DNA from: Primulina eburnea
Taxonomy: Eukaryota; Streptophyta; Magnoliopsida; Lamiales; Gesneriaceae
Direction of reading: 5' to 3'
NCBI RefSeq assembly: GCF_022965805.1
Contig: NC_133104.1
Span: 37,864,682-37,928,681 of the forward strand
Length of the DNA: 64,000 nucleotides
Part shown: in pieces, positions 22,960-33,380 of the stretch
Position numbering within the stretch: position 1 is the first letter of the stretch
Layout of the letters: the number at the start of each line of letters is the position of its first letter
Made by a program: the position numbers and the translations under genes
The notes under the pieces: generated by a model
The model's database searches: none
What the model was told of the DNA's origin: nothing
The model's input: only the letters and a program-made list of their open reading frames with translations

Positions 22960-23878
22960 ATTGTCGAAAATATGTAACATAATTGTGAAATTAGGATAGT
23001 TGTGAGATTATGATTCCGTTATTCATATATAAATTAAAACATGTAAGGTAATGCAATTACGATTCATATTTTTTGTTGTCATATTGTGACACATGTCAAT
23101 TATTAAAATATATAATATAATAGTTCGATTGTGATTGTACGATTCACATTTAACTTAAAACATATAACATGATCCTATTTTTTATAATGTAACAAAATAG
23201 TTCGATTATGATTCCACGATTCACATTTAACTTAAAACATATAACAAATCCTGTTTTTTATAATGTAACAAAATACTGAGACATTAATGAAGTGATTCAT
23301 ATGTAAAATAAAATATGTAACATAATCTGGTAATTACGATTTTTAAAAAAAATTAAAAAAAATAGTTCGATTGTGATTCCACGATTCACATCTAACTTAA
23401 AATATATAACATAATCTTGTTTTTTCTAATGTAACAAAATATTGAGACAGTAATGAAATGATTTCATATGTAAATTAAATATATAACATAATATTGAAAT
23501 TACGATTTTTTTTAAAAAATATAACAAAATAGTTCGATTGTGATTCCACGATTCACATTTAACTTAAAACATATAACATAATCCTGTTTTTTATAATGTA
23601 ACAAAATACTGAGATTGTGATGAAGTGATTCATATGTAAATTAAAATATATAATATAATCTTGAAATTACGATTTTTTTTAAAATATAACAAAATAGTTA
23701 GATTGTGATTCCACGATTCACATTTAACTTAAAACAAATAACATAATCCTGTTTTTTTATAATGTAACAAAATACTAAGATTGTGATGAAGTGATTCATA
23801 TATAAATTAAAATATATAACATAATTTTGAAATTACGATTTTTTTTAAAAAATATAACAAAATAGTTCGATTGTGAAA
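22960..23878. repeat. 166-bp tandem satellite inside the MULE
   Basis: The mark TTCGATTGTGATTCCACGAT recurs at 23201, 23366, 23533, 23699 and 23866 (last ones diverged or cut), giving periods of 165, 167, 166 and 167 bp. A less regular start reaches back to about 22960. Units are AT-rich with runs of T. The array fills the space between the convergent MULE genes. Confidence 0.85.
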
Positions 23879-23912
23879 TAGATATGCTCTATTTATCATG
23901 TAGTTTTATATT

Positions 23913-26900
23913 TCATGGCCTCTCGGGGTGTGGGTTGTTCCCAACAATGGATAGCAGACGAGCAGCATTTATAAGTATATGCTCTATTTCTTCATTCAGA
24001 TCTTTGAATTTTGGATCGTGCCTTCGCTGCAAGTCATATATAATGAATTTATTCACCCCAGTCACGAGTTTTAGCAAAAACCAGCGCTGATCTGTGTAGA
24101 CAGGGATGAGAATTCTTCGTGCCTTTTCCCACGAAAGGCACGGCCATTTTGGATCACTACCTTTGACTTTGCTCACAATCGGTGCCAGATTTATGTTGAA
24201 ATAGATATCTTTAGATTCGGCCAAAACTGATATCGAACCGTAGAAATGTCTGTCCATCAACTAATCATCTGCCGACATCACTTCAGGATGTCGGATATGC
24301 ATTTCAAGCAATCCACGGAGAGCTTCGCCGATGTGCTAAATTCAACATAACAAAAGGTTTTCAATGTTTTAAAAGAAGTTCTCTATAAATTTAAACTTTA
24401 TAAAAGATTTATTTAAAAGCTTACAAAGACAGTGACACGCGATTTTGCGATAGCCATGGGCCCGTAGAACGACTTCTCATATTCGGCGTAAAAACCTCGA
24501 ATCCTACTGGGCGAACGGTCGAGCATCGATACCTTCAGTGTCACGGTCGCCGCAAGTGGCCTCACACCGTCATCTATAAAATGATCATTGTAACAACTTA
24601 ATGCAAATATGAACAATAAACAAGGTATAATTTAATAACCTCTCGACGTGGTCGCCTCGCCTCCTGACATACACACATCTAGAGTCACTTGAATATCTAA
24701 AAACATAAAGTATATTGTTTAATATACTATACATAAATATAAATATAAAAAATGTGCATTATCTCACCTCCTGTGGACTCCTCTGGAATGGCTTGAAGGT
24801 TAGGCTCAGATATCTGTTGGGTTTGGCTACTACTACCAATTTCCCTACCCAAATTATCAGCCATACCTAACAGCGTACATTCAACAAATTAAAATAATAA
24901 CAACTTTAATGAAATATGAATAGACAAGGTTTACTGTAATAACCTCTCGACGTGGTCACATGACTTACGCGAATCGGAGTAACTTGAATATCTAAAAATA
25001 AAAAGTTTGTTGTTTAATATACTATACATAAATATTAAATCAAAAGGTGCATTAACTCACCTTCTGAGGACTCCTCTGTAATGACCAGAAGGTTAGGCTC
25101 AAAAATATGTAGTGTTTGGCTAGTACTGCCAATTTTCCTGGCCAGATTATCATCCACACCTAAAAGTGCACATTAAACAAATTAAAATAATTATGAGAAT
25201 TGTACTAAATCATTAAATTACATAAACAAAAATATAATTAATAAAATTAACTCACCAAAATCTGTCTCGAATGCTTTTCTATCCCGCTCTCTGGTATAGG
25301 CTATGCTATAATCTCTGTCCTGCTGCACTGGCATGTTAGACCTCATCTCAGCAAAACCAGCTCTAATCTGTTCAGTCAAACTCAATCTCAACTCATCGAG
25401 ACCAAGATTGAAACTCGATTTCATGTCAACTAGAGCTTGATTTATACTCCTGATAGACGCTCTAGTCTCAAGAAATTCTGCTGACATCATAACATGCATG
25501 GACGTAACGGAATCCTCCAACGCAGTCAATCGCCGCTCGAAACGATGCTCCAAGGGTGATGGGCGGCGGGAAGGATTGAGTCCAAAGTGGACTCTAGGAC
25601 CCGTACGCATAGGAGAACTGGTGCTAGAGCTGGATCTATTGAGATCACCAGGACGGGTGCCGGAAACGTTAGGAGATGCATGGGCAGAAGGCGTGTGCTG
25701 GACAGAGGGAGTTGAATGTGCAGAATGCATGTGCTGGACTGAGGGAGACTGCAGAGGTTGCTCGCTACATATGTCTGTCTGACCCTGCCTCTAGAGCTAG
25801 AGTACCCGAGTGGTGACCGCATCGGACGCAGAATCAACAAAATCCCCGGTCGTATAATACGATGAAACAAGCTCCTCGGGAGTAGGAGTCAAACATCTAA
25901 TACAATCCTACATTTAATTCATAACGTATCAGATTAATTAAAAATTAAGTACATATTTATTATATCAAATCAATTCATATTACTTACATTTATAGCATAG
26001 TCACCAAAGGCTGCAGTGACATCACCAGCAGTTGGGGCACGGTTTGACGACCACGTGTTAGTCACCCACTGAAACATCGTGGGCAACATCAAACCATTCA
26101 CATCTCTTCTCCTTGCAAACTTTTGTGCCACGCTCGGTTAATATTGATAAGCGAAGATCTGTAACATAAATTTAGAACAATGTTATTAGTAGAAATAAAG
26201 ATAACAAATCCAGTTTTAACATTCAAAAAATTATATACCTGCAGAGGCAACACAAAACCACCGACAAGGAAGCTGCCATCAACTTCTTTCCGACACTGTG
26301 CCTCGGTGAGGTTATTGTATCGCCATAAAAAGTCCTTCTTCAAACATCGGACCGTATCACGAAAGGCTACTCTACCCCACGGATAGCTGTTAAACCTATC
26401 CAAATCATCTATAAGCCTCAGGTATTTAGGGTCAATCATATTCGTTTTTTTCTTAGTCCCCTCACCGAACACAAAACAACAGAAGTAAAGACTAGCCATC
26501 TTTAACTTCTCCACGTCTGCACCAGTCTCATTCTGCACTTGAACACTCATATTTGCCTCCAATTCACTTAAAACAATCTCAGACTTACCGCCAAAGTGTC
26601 TGGAGCCAAAGACACCTCCCTCTGGTACATCTGCAGGCTCTGTACCGCAATCGATGCGGGTTATTAAACAATACTATAACAAAGAAAATCTAACCGGCCT
26701 CTTGCGCATCACCATCCAAAACTCATCACTACCCGTGTCAACTATCTGATTACTCATCAAATACCACATAATTTGACTAGAAATATTTAAATCTCTATGA
26801 TACCTAACCAAATTACCAAAATGATATTGCTCTAAAAAAAGGGCTCTCTCGTCGTTGTTGAGGTAGTGAAAAATCTTATCCGAAACCTCTTTATATCTTG

Positions 26901-26955
26901 ATTCGAGTGTTATCTTGCAGCAAAAAATTGCATCACTGCCTAGTTTGCTCGACAA
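23913..26955 (-). pseudogene. DUF1985/Ulp1-like protease gene of the KI-type MULE
   Basis: Read on the minus strand. 26955-26674 gives CCKITLESRYKEVSDKIFHY and ends RPVRFSLL. A frameshift follows, then YCLITRIDCG. 26562-26240 gives LKMASLYFCCFVFGEG and DRFNSYPWGRVAFRDTVRCL. Together these are the DUF1985 domain of transposon-borne Ulp1 genes. A GTATAT donor near 26239 and an acceptor near 26161 join the next exon (FARRRDVNGLMLP). A Ser/Pro-rich, then helical linker follows (25730-25250). The C-terminal part (24260-23913) has an Ulp1 (C48 cysteine protease) core: KARRILIPVYTDQRWFLLKL, then FIIYD. In-frame stops occur, the catalytic His reads as Arg (24084-24086), and no Cys-bearing end is seen. 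It is decayed. Confidence 0.7.
24630..25170 (-). repeat. tandem exon-intron duplication in the Ulp1-like gene
   Basis: Two blocks of about 275 bp are alike. Both start near ATAACCTCTCGACGTGGTC (24638 and 24941), share TTGAATATCTAAAAA and TTTAATATACTATACATAAA, and end in small exons. The exons translate on the minus strand to related peptides (SSQTQQISEPNLQAIPEES and TSQTLHIFEPNLLVITEES). Confidence 0.75.
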
Positions 26956-27017
26956 ATATACATGTCACAAATACAAATATATTAGAATAAAAATTAATGT
27001 TACACTGAACCAGCACA

Positions 27018-27195
27018 CTTGGTCGACCAACCCACGCTTGGTCGACCAAGCGTCGGTGGACCAACCTACGTTTGGTCGCTTGGTCGACCAAGAAGCGTTG
27101 GTCCACCAAGAGTTGGTCCACCACAGCTTCTTCGTTGACCAGAGCTTCTTGGTCGACCAAGCGTTAGTCAACAAACCATCGCTTGGTCGACCAAG
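27018..27195. repeat. GGTCGACC palindrome cluster 3
   Basis: About eight copies of TTGGTCGACCAA or near variants (TTGGTGGACCAA, TTGGTCCACCAA) lie just upstream of the minus-strand DUF1985/Ulp1-like gene, mirroring cluster 1 upstream of the transposase. Confidence 0.85.
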
Positions 27196-27801
27196 AAGCC
27201 CTTTCTTCCTCAACACGACGATTCTACAATTTCTTTCTCAACACACACACGAAGAATCAAATAACAGAATAAAAGTGAACATATCATATTTTGGTCAGCC
27301 ATTTCTCGGATGCGTTGCAAAAAATTAAATTGAAGAAGTGTTTCGTCGATTCACAAGCGTGGATTTAGTCGACGGGAAAACGAGTGAAGTCGAATGCATT
27401 GCGTAGGGTTGACAGTAAAGTGAAGAAGTTTAGAGGAGTGAAGAAGGGTTAATCAATTTTAAACTTAAAATACAGAGATATTTACGTAAATTGACATCTC
27501 AATCTTTTTTTTAAAATAAGTCCCAAAGGACTCTCTTTTCCCTAAATTTCACACTCTTAAATTTCATCTCCGTCTTCATCCCTATTTTTTGGGTTTAAAG
27601 AATCCCCGAACTCAAATTTGTTGTGATAAAAAATAACAACGGAACCGACAGATTATCCAAACCCGAATTTATTATTACTAATGTTATTATTAATAATATT
27701 AATATTATTATATCGAGATAAGTAGAAGAAAATGGTCATCACTATATGTGTCCACAGACGACAACCCTTCGATTCTCAATTTCTCGTGAAAATTACTGAT
27801 A

Positions 27802-29570
27802 ATGGCGGAACCGAGAGTATCCCACCGGACGCGATCAAAAGCCGCCCCAGATTGGTCGGCGGAAGAGTCCTTAATTCTCATTAACGAAATCAACGCCATC
27901 GAATCGGAGTGGGGCGCCGCGCTGCCTTCCTACCAGAAATGGAAGCAGATTGTCGACAACTGCAATTCCCTTGATGTCAACCGGAACTTGAATCAGTGCC
28001 GTCGTAAGTGGGACGAGCTCTTCAGTGATTACAGGAGGGTGAAAAACGGTTCTGGGGGAAATGGGTCTCTTCATGGTGAGCTATTCGATGCCATTGATCA
28101 GTGTGTTAGTGCCAAGGGGAAAAGGAGTGGTGGTGACGAGGTGGTGGATGAGGGGATTGATGGCCTTGAGGCGGCGAAGCTGGTGGAGGATGAGGAGGAG
28201 GAGGAGCAGGCGGTTATGGATACCGACCCGGATTCAGACCCGGAGGCTCAGGGCCGAGTGACTAAATTCTTCGAAACTGGTAAGATTTTATTTTTTCCTA
28301 TTTTTGTAAAACATAGTGGCTATATTGCGGGACGAATTAAAACTAAAAGTCTATACTTTTGGAGAATGCAATCACGAATATATATATATCAAAAGATCAT
28401 ACGAAAATGTTAGTGCAGAATGGAACACGGAGAGTATCTTAGAGTAAGAAACTTTGTATTCGGATGCTTAAATCTTGAGATTCTGTTATCTGTAGACTGT
28501 AAAGCATATCTTTAAAGAACAGATTGTGGTGTAAGATTAGTTCACTTGCGGGAAACTGTAGGATTCAACGCGAAATGTTGCTTCTTACGAAAGCGAACAT
28601 TCTCGATCGTTTAGTCTGCTTTTTATGATCGAGGGAAAGAGTAATAATTTGATATTTATGATTTTTTTTGCCATATGGAAGGTAACTTTTGAGAGTCTGA
28701 GACACAGGCTACCGCTGTATGTGTTGTATGAGGGGAAGTGGGAACGGCATTTTCATATGGGAGAAAAAAAAGAATAAAGTTGTTCCCGTCACGTTTATGG
28801 CCTTTGCAAGTGACACATTACACGAATTATTCGGCTAGCAATTACTTGTCACCAATCCCTTGCGCACAAAAACATCAACTCAAGTTGCTAAAATCCGTTG
28901 AGTAGTCTTGGAACCTTATGAAATCATTCCCAGATGTGGGATGGGGGTATTACATTTCCCTTATGCAGTTCTGATATTCACCATTATGTTTTAAATTTGT
29001 TTTTGCTAATCAATAACCTTTCTGTAGATATTAGCATATATATCGAGGTTGAGCTTTTGTACCTTATCAAAAACATTGGCGCACAATTGAATATTGATCA
29101 AGAAACTGCGTTCTTAAGTCACATAACATATACTGAATCTAGGTGTTTTTTTTTCATACGAAAAAGGTTCCAAGAAACAAAACCGTAGGACGAAGCGCAA
29201 AAAACGAAGAATTGAAAAGTTGAACCCATGGGGATACTTCACAAGCCCAAAGGTAAAGCTTGAAGAGTCGAGCAACATAAATGCGAAGTTTGAAGACACA
29301 AACAGCAACGTTGGAAGTTTGCCTGAGAGCACTATTGAAACGAAGGAGCAAATTATGTGTACTATCCTTCGAGAAAATGCATTCCAGATAAATGCATTAC
29401 TTGAATGCAACATTGATGATGATGCAGATTACAAATTGGCTAATCCGAAAATTGCTGAGGCCGTACAAACAGATTTAACGAGACAACAGGGCGATAAGCT
29501 TATCGTTTATCTCGAAAAGATTTCGAGAACCCTGAAGGATTTTTCTGATCTGGTTGAACAATTCAAATGA
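27802..29570 (+). CDS. trihelix (ASR3-like) transcription factor
   Basis: Exon 1 is 27802-28279 and exon 2 is 29167-29570, joined by a GTAAGA donor and an AAAAAG acceptor within a Gly codon. They total 882 nt, 293 residues. Residues about 15-90 form a Myb/SANT-like trihelix DNA-binding domain (WSAEESLILINEI, then LNQCRRKWDELFSDYR). An acidic run (DEEEEEQ) and a DTDPDSDPEAQG segment follow, then a basic nuclear-localisation-like stretch (RRTKRKKRR). The C-terminus (about 250-293) is predicted helical, as in family members. The N-terminal sequence and the SDSDPEAQ-like motif recall the Arabidopsis At4g31270/ASR3 group, repressors of immune and other genes. There are no disruptions. The ATG at 27802 is the first in frame. 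Confidence 0.88.
28280..29166 (+). other. intron of the trihelix gene
   Basis: 887 bp, GT..AG. A short exon-like extension (to 28413) is only read-through of the intron. I see no element inside. Confidence 0.75.
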
Positions 29571-30251
29571 TGTAATTGTGAGGGATTAATTCTTAGTTTT
29601 TCTTGCTTTTTGTAAAGGCGAAAGATCAAATTAGTCTCGTAATTTGTAGGGTGCGACGATTTTAGTTACCTATGTACCGGGTTTAGTCTAGTAAGTATTT
29701 TCCAGCAATCAATCTAATGTCGATGGTTGTTTACTCCTCGAATGTTCTTATTCTCCTCAAGTTTCCCAATTTACTAACCTATGTATCGGCCCACTTCTCA
29801 TGGAAATTTCTGTGATGAGATATATATCGTATGGGGTAAATTATATTTATCTGAAGTGTTTGCAAAAAGATGTTTGATCCGAATTCATATTCGCAGAATA
29901 AATACAAGGTGACAACCGATACGAAATGAAGCAACACAGTTTCCAAGAAAAAGGTCAAAATCCCACGTATTCTTGCTAGTAATGACCACCCAACCAAGAA
30001 ATATAATCCATTAAAGTCCCAATAACATAAAATGATAAAGCCGGCCAAAGCACAGCTAATCCCTTTGTATATGGCTTACTTTGTCAACATATCTCCCTTT
30101 GCCATCTTCAAATCATCCAACATGCCTTCCTCAAAGAATCAAGAAATTATACCGAAATTCTTTGACATTCATGCAAGCAAAAGCCATCTTAATTGTACAT
30201 AATTTCTAACCTTTGTGCAGCAAAGAAATTCCCACAAGATAAGTGTTGAGC
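29571..30251. other. intergenic stretch between trihelix gene and receptor-kinase relic
   Basis: It should contain the 3' UTR of the trihelix gene. No other gene or repeat is recognised. Confidence 0.5.
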
Positions 30252-32523
30252 ATGGATCGTGACTCTCGTCCTTGTTTGGTCGTTTTACTTTGCGCTATAC
30301 CATCATCATCAGGTGATGATATGGCCTCGTGTAAATCCCTCCTCAAGTTCAAAGAATCGCTAACCAATGCTACCATGCTTAGTGATTGGAAAGAATCAGT
30401 TGCTAACATGTGTTCTAATCCTGTTTGGAATGGCTGTGTCTGCATAGCTGGTGTCTTAACAGGATTAAGACTCGAAGGGATGGGGCTCGGCATAAGAATG
30501 ACGTAGAATCCCTATCAAACTTGCCATTATTTTACAGGGATGAAGGGTATGAGGAGACTGGTGCTAGGAAATAATGAATTCACCGGAAACATTCCTATGT
30601 CTTTGCTTCAACTGCCGAAGCTTGTGGATTTGCAGCTTCAGAATAATTTGTTTGACGGGGATCTTTGGCAGGAGAATTTGACAATAAATTTATCCTACAA
30701 TAAGCTAGAGGGATCTATACCTGCTACACTCCGCAGCCACAATGCAAGCTCATTTTATGGTAGTTTTCTTGGTTTTCAAAGTCGTTGATTGTCTAAGATT
30801 ATATCGATTTATTTGCTCTCGCTATAAGTTTCTTGATTATATCATTCTTGACTTGTTTTTGTGTCCAATTTAGTTTGATAATCAGAATTGGTTTAATGAT
30901 AAAAATCAGTCCTCTGATTATTATTAGTTATATTAAGGGACTACTAATTCAGAAGAGGAAATAAATATTTGATAATGGTGTCCAATATTTTCTGATAGCT
31001 TTGTTTTCAATATTTTGTTATGCTCCCAAGAACTGTAGCTCATGACATGCACGTTTATATGCTACTAACGACAGCCAAACAGACTTATTGTTGCTCCAAT
31101 TAATCCCTTGTCTATTAGGCGCCATTAAGCTTTCAAGCAGAGCAGTTGTCCCCCCGTAAAGTTTTCATTTTATTTGGTTAATTTCATTTTTTTATTTTTA
31201 AGTAGCAAAGCACATATCTTGCAAAGTATTGTCATTTAATATTATGCGCTTGGCAATTTTAGTCACCAAGAAATGCCATAAAAGCAAACTCGCTCACATG
31301 TTTTCTGTATTGGGGCTTGTTTCATCTATCAGGAAATAAGCTATGTGGTATGCCATCAGACCCATGGAAAACCAAATATATTGACCTGGAAAATCGGCTT
31401 AATCATAGCAGTCGCAGTGGGACATGCATTAGCTGCTATTATCATACTCTTCGTCACATTAGGCAGTCGCTAAAATACCAAAATCAATAGACAAACCCCA
31501 CAAAGAAGAGCCAATTTCTAGCCAGAGTGGGACATTCAAGAAAAGTGAACATGGAAAACTACAATTTGTCAGAAACGATAGACAAAGATTTGAGTTGGAA
31601 GAGTTGCTAAGGGCATCAGCTGAAGTGTTGGGTAGTGGAAGCTTTGGCTCGTCTTATAAAGCCGTGCTTTTTAGCGGCCAGCCTTATGTTGTAAGGAGTT
31701 TCAGACAAATGAGTAATGTTGGAAAAGAAGAGTTTCAAGAACATATGAGAAAGCTAGGAAGGCTGTCACACCCTAATCTGTTGCCTTTGGTTGCTTTCTA
31801 TCACAGGAAAGAAGAAAAGCTTTTGATCACTGATTTTACAGAAAATGGGAGTTTGGCTAGTCATCTTCACAGTAAGTTTTTTATTTCCAAATTAGGTTCG
31901 GATATACGTCTCTATGTATCTATAACCTGATCAGAGAATGAAAACATACAGAACTTCCAATATTAACTCTTCCTCATGGGCATCTCAAATCTTCAAATGT
32001 CCTTCTCGACAGCACATTTGAACCCCTTCTAGGTGACTATGCACTAGTACCAGTAATCAACAAGGATCATGCTAAAAAAATACGGTAGCTTACAAGTCAC
32101 CAGAATCCTCTCAAAATGACTCTGTTACGAGGAAGACTGATGTTTGGAGCCTCGGAATTCTCATACTCGAGTTGTTGACAGGCAAGTTTCCTGCAAACTA
32201 TCTTAAACAAGGAAAAGGACCTAGCGCAGACTTGGCAACCTGGGTTAACTCTGTTGTAAGAGAAGAGTGGACAAGTGAGGTGTTTGATAAGGACATGAAC
32301 TTAGCAAGGCGTGGCGAAGGCAGATGTTTCGACTACTCAAAATTGGATGTGTTGCTGCGAGTGGGATGTGGATAAACGGTGGGATTTGAAGGAGGCCGTT
32401 GAGAAAATAGAAGAGTTGGAGGAAAAGGATAGCAATGATCACTTTTCATCTTACACAAGCGAAGTTGATGTGCATTCTTCTAGAGCAATGACTGATGACG
32501 CTTTCTCATTTTCGAAGGCATGA
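30252..32523 (+). pseudogene. pollen receptor-like kinase (PRK-type LRR-RLK), decayed
   Basis: Pieces in order: a signal-peptide-like start and an LRR N-terminal cap (SCKSLLKFKESLTNATMLSD and NPVWNGCVC); LRR remnants (LVLGNNEFTGNIP and NLSYNKLEGSIPATL); GNKLCGMP after a probable intron (about 30760-31330); one transmembrane helix (AVAVGHALAAIIILFVTL near 31407-31470); a kinase domain from LEELLRASAEVLGSGSFGSS; HGHLKSSNVLLD in place of HRD; TDVWSLGILILELLTGKFP; and an acidic tail to 32523. Most LRRs are missing between 30506 and 30540. Frames shift several times (for example near 32085 and 32330), and the VVK lysine reads as Arg. Introns remain, so it is not a processed copy. Confidence 0.85.
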
Positions 32524-33380
32524 AAATTTTGAGAAGCTAGTAGACGCGGCTGCCTTTTAGTCTATACATACTTTCTGCACAATGGATAGGTAAATATGCA
32601 GTTCAACCTTGGTTTATGGTTAAATTTACGATTCTTTGCAAGTTTGCTCGTGTACTTGAACAACATGGATGCTATGTTTGGCTTTTCAATACAAGAAATA
32701 CTTGCCTTTTTTATCTCCATCTCTACTCAACAACATGTGTAAAGGTCAATGAAAATATGTTCCACACGTACAAAAGTATTTATAACCGGAAGCTGTACTA
32801 AAGATAAAGGTGAACAATTAAAATTTGTGTATCCTTCTACATACGCTCGAGAAGCGTTTTCAGTCAATCTACATATCTTAACAACACATCAGCTTCCCAT
32901 ACTTGATTTGAAGATGATGGATATTTTAAGCCGTCCTGAAAAAGTTTATCGTGATTATCAGGACTAGAAAAAGAATCTTGTAAACATAACTATGTTCACC
33001 ACATAAAATAAGCAGAACAGAATCTCCAGATTACCTATGAAATGCAAGTCTACCTCTTTCCTCTATGTATATCTGAGAGAATGTGAACATCTATTCAAAT
33101 TGAATCTCAACTGGGTTTAATACTAAAAGGATTAATGAATCACAAGAAATAAATAGACAAGCTACACATACAGAAGTAGAGAGAGGACTAGAAACATGAG
33201 CTTAGCATGAATCAACAAGCATTAAAAATGACGGAAATACTAATCTTTCACTTTTTTAAGTAAAATGCCACCCAATGAATTCAAAAAAAAATTCCTTTCT
33301 TGATGATCCAGATTTGTTCAGATTCTCGACAAAACAAAAATTCAGTTTCTACTTGATTAAACACGATAAGAAAATTACAA
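32524..33380. other. intergenic stretch, nothing recognised
   Basis: The stretch lies between the kinase relic and the GT64 gene and is AT-rich. It may hold a 3' UTR of the minus-strand GT64 gene if that gene has a further exon. Confidence 0.45.

Larger units (their letters stand above)
12041..27534. mobile_element. Kaonashi (KI)-type Mutator-like element with nested gypsy
   Basis: Two decayed genes converge: a MURA-like transposase (plus, 12773-22666) and a DUF1985/Ulp1-like protease gene (minus, 26955-23913). That pairing is known from KI-type MULEs. The ends are tentative. T/A-rich, weakly inverted termini (TTTTTAAAAAAAGA near 12055-12072 and its counterpart near 27504-27518) are bordered by AAGGAGTCT (12041-12049) and AAAGGACTCT (27525-27534), which could be a worn 9-bp target duplication. 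Without the 7.56-kb gypsy insertion the element would be about 7.9 kb. GGTCGACC palindrome clusters and a 166-bp satellite lie inside it. Confidence 0.6.

Noticed and set aside
22960..23878. CRISPR-like regular array
   Set aside because: Whole 166-bp units repeat, with no unique spacers, in a plant nuclear context. It is a tandem satellite.
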